From assembly GCF_012927185.1 (NCBI RefSeq), contig NZ_JABBGB010000001.1, forward strand, positions 372,001 through 436,000: a stretch of 64,000 nucleotides of DNA. The letters are read 5' to 3'. Below the pieces are notes generated by a model, which saw nothing but the letters and a program-made list of their open reading frames with translations, searched no databases and was not told the origin of the DNA. This document shows positions 1 to 8,618 of this stretch, piece by piece. Within the stretch, counting starts at the first letter, position 1. Every line of letters starts with the position of its first letter. The translations under genes and the position numbers were made by a program. This DNA is from Pseudoflavitalea sp. G-6-1-2 (GTDB lineage Bacteria; Bacteroidota; Bacteroidia; Chitinophagales; Chitinophagaceae).

Positions 1-2
1 CT

Positions 3-320
3 GCTGAACACCATATGATCATCGTAGTAGATGGATTCATCGCCACTGCAGCATTGTTGCTTGCACAGCAAATAGAACCATCTGTTCGCGATTACTGCAT
101 CTTTGCACATACCAGCAATGAGCAGGCGCACAAAGCCATGCTCGATGCGCTGCATGCCAAACCATTGCTGCAGCTGGGCATGCGCCTTGGAGAAGGAACA
201 GGCGCTGCACTCGCCATTCCATTGATCCGCGCCGCAGTTGCTTTTCTCGAAGAGATGGCCAGCTTCGATACAGCCGGTGTTTCAAATGCAACCGAGCCAT
301 CGGATTCCACTAAAGCTTAA
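3..320 (+). CDS. cobT: Nicotinate-nucleotide--dimethylbenzimidazole phosphoribosyltransferase, C-terminal part
   Basis: This is the 3' end of a gene that begins before the window; the reading frame is open from base 3, so the Met at 15 is internal. CobT transfers phosphoribose from nicotinate mononucleotide to dimethylbenzimidazole, giving alpha-ribazole phosphate for the lower ligand of cobalamin. The segment keeps the family's C-terminal LGEGTGAA motif, whose Glu is the catalytic base in characterised CobT. It stops 2 bases before cobS, and cobC follows, so the three genes form a nucleotide-loop assembly operon. Only about 105 residues are visible. The last 20 residues (Ser/Thr-rich) look like an ordinary variable tail. 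Confidence 0.93.
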   Translation, partial: AEHHMIIVVDGFIATAALLLAQQIEPSVRDYCIFAHTSNEQAHKAMLDALHAKPLLQLGMRLGEGTGAALAIPLIRAAVAFLEEMASFDTAGVSNATEPSDSTKA

Positions 321-322
321 TC

Positions 323-1135
323 ATGAAAAAAGAACTGCGCATTTTCTTTACTGCGATGATGTTTCTCACGCGACTCCCTGTGCCAAAATTCACAGATCAT
401 TCGCAGGAGTATCTCGAAAAATCTGCCCGCTACTTTCCCGTAATCGGATGGATGGTGGCAGGCATCAGCTGGCTCACCTTCGTGGTGTTCAATAAATACA
501 TCGGAGAAGATATCGCCATCATCGCAAGCATCATCGCCGGAGTGCTCACTACCGGTGCATTTCATGAAGATGGATTTGCAGATTGCTGCGACGCCTTCGG
601 CGGCGGCTGGACCAAAGAGAAGATCCTCACCATCATGAAAGACAGCAGACTCGGCACTTTCGGCGTAATCGGACTGATTAGCATCCTCGCCGTAAAATTT
701 CTGCTGCTGAAAGAAATGCCCAAATTCACTCCGAGCCTGAGTGAGCCTTCCATCAATATTTTTTCCAACTACGGACAGTTCTTACTGATACTGCTTGCTG
801 CCCACGGCGTAAGCAGGCTCATGGGCGTGTACACCATTCGCTTCTACGATTACGTTACCGATATCGATGCGAGCAAATCGAAACCCATCACCAGCAACAA
901 ACCCTCCATCGGGCTGCTGATTACCGCCACCATCTTTGCACTGGCTCCTTTTGCATTGCTCGATCCACGATTGCTTGTTGCTGTTATACTTCCCATTATC
1001 GCCACCCGGCAAGCCGGAGAGTATTTCAAAAAATGGATCGGCGGATACACAGGCGACTGCCTCGGCGCCATTCAGCAGATTGCAGAAATTCTGTTCTATC
1101 TTAGTGTGATCATCATCTGGCGTTATTGGTTATGA
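323..1135 (+). CDS. cobS: Adenosylcobinamide-GDP ribazoletransferase (cobalamin synthase)
   Basis: CobS is an integral inner-membrane enzyme that joins adenosylcobinamide-GDP to alpha-ribazole (or its phosphate), the last assembly step of cobalamin. The 270-residue length fits the family. The signature HEDGFADCCDAFGGG, then the segment around IMKDSRLGTFG, supplies the conserved acidic residues thought to bind metal and substrate. Several hydrophobic segments follow (about residues 45-75, 105-125, 145-165, 195-225 and 250-268). It starts 2 bases after cobT stops, and its TGA overlaps the ATG of cobC, consistent with translational coupling. No Shine-Dalgarno sequence is visible, as is usual in this phylum. 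Confidence 0.95.
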   Translation: MKKELRIFFTAMMFLTRLPVPKFTDHSQEYLEKSARYFPVIGWMVAGISWLTFVVFNKYIGEDIAIIASIIAGVLTTGAFHEDGFADCCDAFGGGWTKEKILTIMKDSRLGTFGVIGLISILAVKFLLLKEMPKFTPSLSEPSINIFSNYGQFLLILLAAHGVSRLMGVYTIRFYDYVTDIDASKSKPITSNKPSIGLLITATIFALAPFALLDPRLLVAVILPIIATRQAGEYFKKWIGGYTGDCLGAIQQIAEILFYLSVIIIWRYWL

Positions 1136-1734
1136 GCATCTACCTGATCAGACATACAGCCCCACTGATAGAAAAAGGAACCTGCTACGGGCAGGCGGAT
1201 ATCGATGTAAAAGACAGCTTCCACGAAGAAGCTGCCATCATCGAAACCGTTATCCCTGCTAACTTACAGCATATCTACAGCAGTCCGCTTCAACGATGCC
1301 GCAAACTTGCAGAACATCTCTTCCCGAATGCCGATATCAGTTTCGAACATGCGCTCAAAGAGATCAATTGCGGCGAATGGGAATTACAGAAATGGGATGA
1401 TATTCCTGCCGAAGCAATCGATCCCTGGATGAAAGATTACGTGAATGTGCGCATACCCGGAGGCGAAAACTACATCGATCTCTATGATCGGGTGGTAACC
1501 AGTTTTCTTCGCATCGCAGCAACAGAACAACCTACAGCGATCATTGCGCACGGCGGTGTGCTCAGAAGCATACTCTCTCATATTACCGGTACTTCCCTGC
1601 TCGATTCGTTCAATGCATTTTCACTTCATTATGGCTGCGTGATCAAGATAGACAGGCATGAAAATGGCTTCCGCCACTCGGTACTTTCCAATATCCCCAC
1701 ACCCAAAGAGCAACACAAGCCCAGCCCGAAATAG
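1132..1734 (+). CDS. cobC: Alpha-ribazole-5'-phosphate phosphatase (histidine phosphatase family)
   Basis: This is a 200-residue phosphoglycerate-mutase-like phosphatase. The N-terminal YLIRHTAP carries the catalytic RH(G/T) motif, GTCYGQAD follows as in CobC proteins, and the second His motif appears as AHGGVLR. In the cobalamin pathway it removes the phosphate from alpha-ribazole phosphate (or from cobalamin phosphate). I chose the ATG at 1132, which forms an ATGA overlap with the stop of cobS; an in-frame TTG at 1126 is possible but less likely. The family assignment is firm. The substrate is inferred from its place behind cobT and cobS, because many histidine phosphatases share this fold. 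Confidence 0.9.
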   Translation: MSIYLIRHTAPLIEKGTCYGQADIDVKDSFHEEAAIIETVIPANLQHIYSSPLQRCRKLAEHLFPNADISFEHALKEINCGEWELQKWDDIPAEAIDPWMKDYVNVRIPGGENYIDLYDRVVTSFLRIAATEQPTAIIAHGGVLRSILSHITGTSLLDSFNAFSLHYGCVIKIDRHENGFRHSVLSNIPTPKEQHKPSPK

Positions 1735-1805
1735 CCGGTTTCTGATTATTTTCCACCTGCACTGATTATCCGCCGAATCATGTAACTTGTAGTAAACGGA
1801 CTGCT

Positions 1806-2384
1806 ATGAACTTTTCGCTGGATCAACTCATCACCACTACTTTCACGTTGTTTGCAGTGATAGATATTTTCGGATCCATTCCACTGCTGATTTCCCTGAA
1901 GCAAAAGATGGGCGGCATTCATGAAGCCCGTGCAACACTTATTTCCGGAGGTTTGATGATCATTTTCCTGTTCGGAGGAGAGAAGTTTCTGGGAGTACTG
2001 GGCCTCGATGTAGGATCTTTTGCGGTGGGTGGCTCGATAGTGATCTTCATCCTTGGCCTGGAAATGGTGCTTGGAATAGAGTTTTTCAAGGCGGAAGGCG
2101 ATTCCAAATCCGGCGCATTGGTTCCGATAGCATTCCCGCTGATAGCGGGTTCCGGCACACTCACCACTATCATTTCACTCAATGCCAACTACGATAAATG
2201 GACCATTCTGGCCGGTATTCTGGTGAATCTTGTGATAGTTTACCTTGTTTTAAGATCATTGAACTATATTGCGAAGCTTTTAGGACAGGCCGGATTGTTA
2301 GCAGTCAGAAAGTTTTTTGGCGTAATTTTGCTGGCCATCGCCGTAAAGATATTCGCAACGAATGTCGGCGGACTGATAAAGTAA
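1806..2384 (+). CDS. MarC family integral membrane protein
   Basis: This is a 192-residue polytopic membrane protein with about six hydrophobic segments (near residues 8-30, 45-65, 72-92, 108-128, 135-155 and 165-188). The sequence fits the MarC/UPF0056 family, including the early FAVIDIFGSIPLLISL and the FPLIAGSGTLTTIISL segment with its small, polar loop. MarC proteins were once linked to multiple antibiotic resistance, but their real function is unknown; a transporter role is only inferred from topology. The gene lies 71 bases after cobC and just before a tRNA gene. A partial -7-like box (TAACTTG) lies about 20 bases upstream, so it may have its own promoter. Confidence 0.88.
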   Translation: MNFSLDQLITTTFTLFAVIDIFGSIPLLISLKQKMGGIHEARATLISGGLMIIFLFGGEKFLGVLGLDVGSFAVGGSIVIFILGLEMVLGIEFFKAEGDSKSGALVPIAFPLIAGSGTLTTIISLNANYDKWTILAGILVNLVIVYLVLRSLNYIAKLLGQAGLLAVRKFFGVILLAIAVKIFATNVGGLIK

Positions 2385-2389
2385 ACATT

Positions 2390-2464
2390 GGTCTCGTAGT
2401 ACAATGGATAGTATGAGAGTTTCCGAAGCTCCAGATCCAGGTTCGATTCCTGGCGAGACCACCA
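2390..2464 (+). tRNA. tRNA-Arg (anticodon CCG)
   Basis: The acceptor stem pairs GGTCTCG (2390-2396) with CGAGACC (2454-2460) perfectly, with discriminator A at 2461 and an encoded CCA at 2462-2464. The T arm is CCAGG-TTCGATT-CCTGG (2437-2453). The anticodon loop reads TT-CCG-AA, with CCG at 2423-2425, so the tRNA reads CGG (Arg). The anticodon stem is slightly weak: the closing 27-43 pair is A-C and the 31-39 pair is a T-G wobble. Directly downstream is a hairpin with a T-run. Confidence 0.95.
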
Positions 2465-2472
2465 ATTTTTTG

Positions 2473-2506
2473 AAGATGCCTGCACAACCGGCATCTTTTT
2501 CTTTTT
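2473..2506 (+). terminator. Rho-independent terminator after tRNA-Arg
   Basis: AAGATGCC (2473-2480) pairs with GGCATCTT (2490-2497) around a 9-base loop, followed by TTTTC and TTTTT. It lies 9 bases after the tRNA CCA and separates the tRNA unit from the convergent histidine kinase gene. Confidence 0.85.
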
Positions 2507-2542
2507 ACAGCAATTGACGAAGATCTTCAACCTTCCCCTTCA

Positions 2543-4489
2543 TTAAATACCGATCTCTATCATTACAGAAGTGCCATTATTGGAAGAAGATTGAATGTCG
2601 GATTTCCCATTCAGAAACTCCACCCTGTTTTGAATGCTGCGCCAACCCATGCCAGTAGCAGCCTTTAGACTATTAACATCAAACCCTACGCCATCATCTT
2701 CCACAGTGATCGCCAGTAGGTTTTCCTGTTTGGAATGATGCAATTGCACTAATACATTTTTTGCCTGTGCATGTTTGATAACATTGTTTAGCAACTCCTG
2801 CACAATGCGATAGATTGTAACACTGGAGGTTTGATCAATATTTACTGCATCCATGCCTGCGGACTGATAACTGACATTTATTGCACCACTTCGGTCGATT
2901 TCATTGCAAAACTCCTTCAAAGCTATATCCAATCCATATTTCACCAGCATTTCGGGCATCATGTTGTGGGCCACTCTTCGCATCTCCCTGATAGAGCTGT
3001 CCAGCATGTCTATGCTGCGTTCGAATGCTTGTGCATTGTCTGGTGTCATGAATAAATTTTCTTTCATATTGCTTAATGAAAATTTTATTCCGCTTAACAT
3101 CCCGCCCAGCCCATCGTGCAAATCCTTTGCAAGTCTGGTTCGTTCCTGCTCTTCACCTTTCAGTACCGCTTCAGTGGCAGATAATTTATTTTCCGTTTCC
3201 AATTCGTCGATACGCTGTTGCTGCAGTTTTTTCCGATGCGTATAGTTTCTATAGGCTAAAAGCAGAATGATGAGTAAAGATGCAAAACCAGCGGTCAGCA
3301 AATAATTGAGCGTTGTTTTTTGCGCCAGCTGGGATTGCTGGAGTTGTATCCGGGACTCTTTTTTTTGAGTCTCATATCTCTTTTCAAGGGTCAGTATTTT
3401 TTGTTGCACCTCTTCCCCTCGCAGTTTGTCTTCAATTACCTGCATGCTGTCAAGCAGTTTTTCAGCTCCGACAATATCTTTTTGTGCATATAAAATTGAG
3501 GACAACACACGTAAACTTTCCCAATGCTCTTTAACCAAACCAAGACTATCTGCCAATTTCAAAGAAGTTAAAATGTAACTTTTAGCCAATGGTAAATTAT
3601 TCTTTAACAGATAGTGTAATGCCAAAGCCCTCTCCGCTATTACTTCTCCTTCGGCATTATCTGTTTCTTTGCTTAACGCCAATGCCCTTTCTGCATAAGG
3701 CTTTTGCCTGTCTGCATCATAACGGTGAAAATAAATATTGGCTGCACCTAACAATGAAGAAATCTCAAGATTACTGAACTGAATGCGGCTGGCAATTTGT
3801 AAAGCTTCCTGATAACAGGCCAATGCAGAATCTTCAAAACGATTGCTTTGATAACTGTTGGCCACATTCAATAAAGCACGTCCAATATCTGTGCTGTCCC
3901 CTGATTTCCTCAACTCCTTCAACGCAGCCTTACCATATAGCAATGCATAATCATTACGGCCTGTTCTTTGATAAATAAGTTGTATCATTTCACTTACACG
4001 GGCAAGCAGGTAATTATCTGGTATGGCTTCAAATTTCTTTTCGGCTTCCTGATAATAATAAACTGCACTATCATAATCGCCCATATAATTAAAACTGTTG
4101 CCAACGTTTCCATAACATTTCCCAACTAGTTTCAGGTCATTGGTAGTGAACGACAGTTTTAATGCCTGTTTATTCAGCAGCAAAGCACTGTCAAATTCCT
4201 CTTTCTGATTCAGTATCCCGGTATAGTTTGAGTAAAACTTTATCAGCCCCAATGTGTAGTGCAGCTTTTCGCTAAGGCTTTTTGCCTGAAGGTAATATTG
4301 GGAAGCAGTTTGAATGTCCTGCATTTGCACTTCATACTCATTTCCAATTTGCATTAACAACAGCACTTTCCCTGTATCCTCCTTTGCTTTTTGCATCAAC
4401 TTCAGCAGACTGTCCTTTATTGTTGCATCCTGCGCTGTACACAACAAACTAAAGAGTGTGGCAAATATTATCAGCAAAAATTTCTTCAT
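2543..4489 (-). CDS. TPR-containing sensor histidine kinase (HisKA_3 / NarL-partner type)
   Basis: This is a 648-residue membrane sensor kinase: signal peptide (1-19), then tetratricopeptide repeats over about residues 35-345 that would lie outside the cytoplasm, a coiled coil (about 350-385), one membrane segment (about 393-412), a second coiled coil, the HisKA_3 dimerisation domain with phospho-acceptor His in AKDLHDGLGG (about residue 457), and an HATPase_c domain with ELLNNVIKHA (N box) and DDGVGFD near the end. Such kinases normally signal to LuxR/NarL-type response regulators, but none is encoded next to it or elsewhere in the window. It is divergent from the lipoprotein gene at 4726, and the spacer holds a dyad element that could be a target of its pathway (inference). 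Confidence 0.93.
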   Translation of the reverse strand: MKKFLLIIFATLFSLLCTAQDATIKDSLLKLMQKAKEDTGKVLLLMQIGNEYEVQMQDIQTASQYYLQAKSLSEKLHYTLGLIKFYSNYTGILNQKEEFDSALLLNKQALKLSFTTNDLKLVGKCYGNVGNSFNYMGDYDSAVYYYQEAEKKFEAIPDNYLLARVSEMIQLIYQRTGRNDYALLYGKAALKELRKSGDSTDIGRALLNVANSYQSNRFEDSALACYQEALQIASRIQFSNLEISSLLGAANIYFHRYDADRQKPYAERALALSKETDNAEGEVIAERALALHYLLKNNLPLAKSYILTSLKLADSLGLVKEHWESLRVLSSILYAQKDIVGAEKLLDSMQVIEDKLRGEEVQQKILTLEKRYETQKKESRIQLQQSQLAQKTTLNYLLTAGFASLLIILLLAYRNYTHRKKLQQQRIDELETENKLSATEAVLKGEEQERTRLAKDLHDGLGGMLSGIKFSLSNMKENLFMTPDNAQAFERSIDMLDSSIREMRRVAHNMMPEMLVKYGLDIALKEFCNEIDRSGAINVSYQSAGMDAVNIDQTSSVTIYRIVQELLNNVIKHAQAKNVLVQLHHSKQENLLAITVEDDGVGFDVNSLKAATGMGWRSIQNRVEFLNGKSDIQSSSNNGTSVMIEIGI

Positions 4490-4583
4490 ACCCTAAAATA
4501 CACTTTTTTACTTCTGCAAAGAAAGACGGTAATATACCGGTAGCCGCTCCTCTTTTTTAATGATTTTCTGGCTGCATTGAAAA

Positions 4584-4606
4584 AATCATCCTTTTTAATG
4601 ATTGAC
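4584..4606 (+). promoter_or_regulatory. Candidate operator, copy 1 (upstream of the lipoprotein operon)
   Basis: This 23-bp element is identical at 21 positions to 8551-8573. It contains a perfect dyad AATCAT (4584-4589), 8-base spacer, ATGATT (4598-4603). The right arm overlaps the TTG of the -33 box. A further TTTTTTAATGATT half-like copy lies at 4553-4565, 38 bases upstream of the right arm. Position and symmetry suggest a binding site for a dimeric regulator; the identity of the regulator is unknown. Confidence 0.6.
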
Positions 4607-4632
4607 TGCCCTTGCCTGCATTTCTAATTTTG
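4602..4632 (+). promoter_or_regulatory. Bacteroidota-type promoter for the 4726-8528 operon
   Basis: TTG (4602-4604) and TAATTTTG (4625-4632), a perfect match to TAnnTTTG, are separated by 20 bases, within the known spacing of -33/-7 elements in this phylum. The predicted start of transcription lies near 4637, giving a leader of about 90 bases. Confidence 0.7.
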
Positions 4633-4725
4633 TATAGCATCCAAGCTCCTTTCTAACCCGAAATAGCACAATTGCATTTCTGCAATATCATCACACAGAC
4701 AACCTAAGATCATAATTTATCTAAG

Positions 4726-6051
4726 ATGAAAAAGACAATCAATACTGTAAGAACCAGCATCATGCTTTTTTTGTCGGCAGCCTTTGCCATTGGATCCTGC
4801 AAAAAAGAAAATGGTCCGGTAAGCCCTGAAATACCGACGGACACTACACTTAAGGTCAGCAGCCTTTCTTCAACCTCATTGCATTATGGAGATACAATTG
4901 TAATCAATGGCAGTAATTTTTCTACAACACCGGCCAATAATACCGTTACTATTAACGGCGTAACGGCTACTGTTGTATCGGCTGCTTCAACGCAACTAAA
5001 AGTAGTTGTACCCGCTGTAGGAAACACTACGGGAGAAGTGAAAGTAATTGCCGGAAGTAAAACTGCCAGTGGTGGAAATATCAATTATGCGCCCGACGTG
5101 TTTGTCGCCGGAGGACAATACAACGCGGCCCATAATACCGGTACCCTTTGGAAAAATGGCACTGCTGTTACCATCAGCTCAGAAGAATCTGCTTTGTCTT
5201 CCATTTGCATAAGTGGCAACGACATCTACGTTGCAGGCGTGGAAAGAATCAACAATCTTTCCTTAGCCAATTACTGGAAAAATGGAAACAAGGTTACACT
5301 GGGCACTGGAGAATCTATCGCAAATTGCATTGCTGTTAACGGCAATGATGTATATGCAGGCGGCGCGGAAATTGTAAATGGATTCGATCTTCCCCGTTAC
5401 TGGAAAAACGGCACCGGCACAACAGTATCCGTTATGGATCCGATTATTTCACAGACCGTTACCGGAAACGGATCCTGCACAGGCATTCAAATTAATTCGG
5501 GCAGTGTTATAACAGTTGGCAGCTATCGGAACTCTCAGGGAAGATTTTCTCCCTGGGAATGCAGAAACGGGAATATACCCGCCAATACAATACCTAATAA
5601 CGACAAACACTGTTTTGCCAATGCAGTATTTGTTTCAGGAAATGATGTATACGTAGCCGGCTCCCAAAATAATCCAACCTCAGGATTGCCAATGGCCACA
5701 ATCTGGGAAAACGGAAATGCAGCAACACTCACCGCCGGTACAGCTTCTGTAGGCGTGGCGACCGCTGTATTTGCAGCAGGTAACGATGTATATGTAGCGG
5801 GCTATGAGCAGGAAGACTATTACGGAGGTGGAAGTCAGTTTGCCAAATACTGGAAAAACGGAGTAGTAGTAAAATTATCCAACGTGTCTTCTGCGGCTAC
5901 AGGCATCACGGTATTTGGCAATGATGTATACGTATCGGGATGGGAAAACAATGGAACACACCTCGTAGCTAAATACTGGAAAAACGGCGTACCTGTCAAC
6001 GTAGGAAATGCCACATTTAATTCTACAGGTAGCGCTATATCAGTTCGGTAA
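4726..6051 (+). CDS. Exported lipoprotein with IPT/TIG domain and a repeat (propeller-like) domain
   Basis: This 441-residue protein has a signal sequence ending in a lipobox-like IGSC with Cys25. An IPT/TIG immunoglobulin-like domain covers about residues 40-125 (hydrophobic strands, INGSNF turn). The rest is built of about six irregular repeats of roughly 45-60 residues with the core pattern GNDVYVAG followed by (K/Y)YWKNG and V-T-L, as in beta-propeller surface proteins. No catalytic residues are evident. It is the first gene of a run with 6079 and 7323 (27 bases, then a 1-base overlap). It is probably a cell-surface protein; the ligand is unknown. The repeats could also fold as a solenoid. 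Confidence 0.85.
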   Translation: MKKTINTVRTSIMLFLSAAFAIGSCKKENGPVSPEIPTDTTLKVSSLSSTSLHYGDTIVINGSNFSTTPANNTVTINGVTATVVSAASTQLKVVVPAVGNTTGEVKVIAGSKTASGGNINYAPDVFVAGGQYNAAHNTGTLWKNGTAVTISSEESALSSICISGNDIYVAGVERINNLSLANYWKNGNKVTLGTGESIANCIAVNGNDVYAGGAEIVNGFDLPRYWKNGTGTTVSVMDPIISQTVTGNGSCTGIQINSGSVITVGSYRNSQGRFSPWECRNGNIPANTIPNNDKHCFANAVFVSGNDVYVAGSQNNPTSGLPMATIWENGNAATLTAGTASVGVATAVFAAGNDVYVAGYEQEDYYGGGSQFAKYWKNGVVVKLSNVSSAATGITVFGNDVYVSGWENNGTHLVAKYWKNGVPVNVGNATFNSTGSAISVR

Positions 6052-6078
6052 ATGATATACGGGAATAAAACAATTACA

Positions 6079-7323
6079 ATGAACAGACTTGCTTTTGCTT
6101 CCTTGTTTCTTTTATCGATATCCGCATCATTTGCCCAAACAAACGATTTCGGCATTGTCCGCTATGCTTCACCCAAAGGATACGAATTAATAAAGAACAA
6201 CAAAGTGCTTACTTATTTCAAAGAAGATAAGAGCACCGGCGCTTATTGCAACTTCTTTATTTATGATCTGATGGCCGGAAAAGGGGAAGTGCAGAAAGAT
6301 TTTGATTACGCCTGGGATAACCTGGTGCAAAAGCCTTTTAAATTTACAGGTGCCGCAAACCTGCAACCGTTGGCAACGCTAAAGGGATGGCAGTTTTTAA
6401 TGGGCTCCGCAAAATATGCAGACAACGGAATAACCACTCTCGCCATTCTCTTCACTTTTAGTGGTGAAAATAACATGCAGAGCATTTGCATCCTTTCCAA
6501 TTCTGACAAGTATAAAGCCGATATAGAAAATTTTATCGCCTCGGCAGATCTCATCAGGGAAGCGGTTAACACAAAGCCAAGCATGCCTTCAGTGAAATCA
6601 ACGGACATCGCTGCAAATAAAACACACCCACCAATTAATACCAGTCTATTAAACGACAAAAGCCCGAAACCCGAAGTATGGATGAAAAGCAGATTCGAAT
6701 ACGACATGATGAAACGGCGATCGGAAACAAAATATGAGTGGATAGCCATTTATCCTGATGAGAAGTTCAATCCTTACATGCCTACGGAAGGATATGCCGG
6801 ATTTTATACCAAGAACAAGAGTTGGGGTAGTGCAAAATGGAATAATAATAGGTTAGATGTAATATCTCAAAACACCAGCTACTACTTCGACAAAAAAACT
6901 GCGTCCACTATGCAAAGCAAGTTCGACAGTAAACCCAACTATTATAAATGCAAATCGGTAGATGGCTTACGCATCGAAGGTGCATACACACAATATTCCA
7001 GCCTTGTACCTTCTTCAAAAAATAAACCGCAATACCTGATATGGTTTTATAAAGATGGCAGCTTTGATGACAGAGGAATAAGTGTGTCTGATCTCAAAAA
7101 CCCCTACGCATTTGCGGATGATGCTCCAGGTAAAGGGAAGTACACCATTGAATCGTTCAGTATTTTTTTGCGTTACGCTGATGGTCGTATTAAACAGCTG
7201 GGCTTTTCCGGCTTTCTGGATAAAGACCCCGCTACCGTTACCGACGCCTATTTCATTGGCCGCCTTATCTACTACCGAAAAGATGCAGGGCATAACAGCA
7301 ACCTCAATAAAATAAACAACTAA
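6079..7323 (+). CDS. Secreted protein of unknown function
   Basis: I chose the ATG at 6079 because it begins a clean signal peptide (MNRLAFASLFLLSISASFAQ); the in-frame ATG at 6052 would put a polar extension in front of it. The mature part is about 394 residues. The first 130 read as a compact domain starting FGIVRYASPKGYELIK, which resembles exported Bacteroidota proteins that have no assigned role. The second half, from about residue 200, is rich in Tyr and Trp (for example YLIWFYKDGSFDDRG) and looks like a beta-sheet domain. The stop codon overlaps the start of the next gene. I do not recognise a family with a known function. Confidence 0.82.
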   Translation: MNRLAFASLFLLSISASFAQTNDFGIVRYASPKGYELIKNNKVLTYFKEDKSTGAYCNFFIYDLMAGKGEVQKDFDYAWDNLVQKPFKFTGAANLQPLATLKGWQFLMGSAKYADNGITTLAILFTFSGENNMQSICILSNSDKYKADIENFIASADLIREAVNTKPSMPSVKSTDIAANKTHPPINTSLLNDKSPKPEVWMKSRFEYDMMKRRSETKYEWIAIYPDEKFNPYMPTEGYAGFYTKNKSWGSAKWNNNRLDVISQNTSYYFDKKTASTMQSKFDSKPNYYKCKSVDGLRIEGAYTQYSSLVPSSKNKPQYLIWFYKDGSFDDRGISVSDLKNPYAFADDAPGKGKYTIESFSIFLRYADGRIKQLGFSGFLDKDPATVTDAYFIGRLIYYRKDAGHNSNLNKINN

Positions 7324-8528
7324 TGAAAGCTTTGAAATTACTTTTCATACTGCTTTGCTTCTTCCACTTTATGCCTTGTCAGGCGCAAAGCGATCAGGAA
7401 CTGAACCGGGATTCCGTGATAGGCTGGCAGTATGTTTCCAATCAACCCAAAGCCAATGCCGTGTATAAGCCTGTTAAAAGCCAGCAACCCAACGGTGCCA
7501 CTTACTCTGTATGGCAACAGAAGGCATCCGATATGCTGATCAACTGGATTCAGCAATCATATCTTCCCCGTGGGCTGGTAATGCGTACTATCGCAAAAAA
7601 TGATGATCGATGGTCGTTGTATAACAATGGTCCATTGCATGGTTATGGCGTTGATTTCCTGGGGTACTCCGCTCATTTTGTCAATGGGAAAATTGATCTG
7701 AGATGTTGCGAACAAGGACAAAGACTAGTGGCCGGGTTTAACGATTTTCCCGGCAGATACATCGAAGGTTTTAATCCCGACGGATTATTCTTTTTTGCAG
7801 AACAGGCACAGTTCAGTACCGGAGATGATGAACAGCAGCTCATCAAAGAAGGCATCGATAAAAAAATTCAATCGACTCTCTATAACTATCGAACCTACTT
7901 CGATCATTTTCATAACAATGGCCAGCAGGTTTTCAAAATTGGTGTGGTGGTTCCTAAAAACGGAGAATGGCCTTTTAAGCCGGTACTGGTAAAAGACGCA
8001 GTAGCCTATATTCAACAGCAAATGGCAGCCTATCCGGGCATCATGAAAAACAACCCATACTCGGAAGAACCTGTAAGGAAAGCTTTAGAAAGATTGAAAC
8101 CATTCTACAATGAGGTTGTAAAATTAAATGCGAACTACAACTATCATACTGCAATTAATGATGGCAACAACCATTATCTGCTCAACCCCGAAGCAATCAT
8201 AAATGGGAAACCACTTAACAAATCATTTCCCGAATACAATACACTTGTAACAACTACCCGGACGACCATTGATCAGACAAAAACAGATAAAGCGCTATGG
8301 GCCTATTTTAATATAACACCTTCAGATATTTATCAGGAAGGCAATCTTTCAAAGTATGATACAAAGCTGAGCACAAGTGTTTCGCATATGGTGTATAGCA
8401 TGCTCAATAATTTCAATTACGACTATGTTGCCCAATGGCTGTCACGGCCCGATGCAGGAAAAACAATGGTTTACACGCCTGTACACAAGCCAGCCAGATC
8501 CTCAGGCAATATCATTTCAAAACAATAA
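7323..8528 (+). CDS. Secreted protein of unknown function
   Basis: This 401-residue protein has a signal peptide (cut after about residue 22, PCQAQ). Its ATG overlaps the TAA of the preceding gene (TAATG), so the two are translationally coupled. The mature protein has no recognisable domain; it is rich in Tyr, Asn and Gln, with a mid-region helical stretch (about residues 215-265, YIQQQMAAYPGIMKN). The C-terminal end is basic and low in complexity. It is the last gene of the 4726 operon: the next gene has its own promoter. A partner role with the preceding secreted protein is plausible from the coupling only. Confidence 0.8.
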   Translation: MKALKLLFILLCFFHFMPCQAQSDQELNRDSVIGWQYVSNQPKANAVYKPVKSQQPNGATYSVWQQKASDMLINWIQQSYLPRGLVMRTIAKNDDRWSLYNNGPLHGYGVDFLGYSAHFVNGKIDLRCCEQGQRLVAGFNDFPGRYIEGFNPDGLFFFAEQAQFSTGDDEQQLIKEGIDKKIQSTLYNYRTYFDHFHNNGQQVFKIGVVVPKNGEWPFKPVLVKDAVAYIQQQMAAYPGIMKNNPYSEEPVRKALERLKPFYNEVVKLNANYNYHTAINDGNNHYLLNPEAIINGKPLNKSFPEYNTLVTTTRTTIDQTKTDKALWAYFNITPSDIYQEGNLSKYDTKLSTSVSHMVYSMLNNFNYDYVAQWLSRPDAGKTMVYTPVHKPARSSGNIISKQ

Positions 8529-8550
8529 CCGGCAGATTCCTGCTACTAAG

Positions 8551-8573
8551 AATCATCTTTTTTAACGATTGAC
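8551..8573 (+). promoter_or_regulatory. Candidate operator, copy 2 (upstream of the TPR protein gene)
   Basis: This 23-bp element matches 4584-4606 at 21 of 23 positions. The dyad is AATCAT (8551-8556), 8-base spacer, ACGATT (8565-8570), with one mismatch between the arms. As in copy 1, the right arm runs into the -33 TTG. Confidence 0.6.
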
Positions 8574-8599
8574 ACGGCTCCTGTGTTCAGCTACTTTTA
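8569..8599 (+). promoter_or_regulatory. Promoter for the 8619 gene
   Basis: TTG (8569-8571), a 20-base spacer, then TACTTTTA (8592-8599), seven of eight matches to TAnnTTTG. The spacing is the same as at 4602-4632. The predicted transcript would start near 8604, after the in-frame ATG at 8583, which supports translation from 8619. Confidence 0.6.
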
Positions 8600-8618
8600 C
8601 CTCACAAATTCTTATGAG

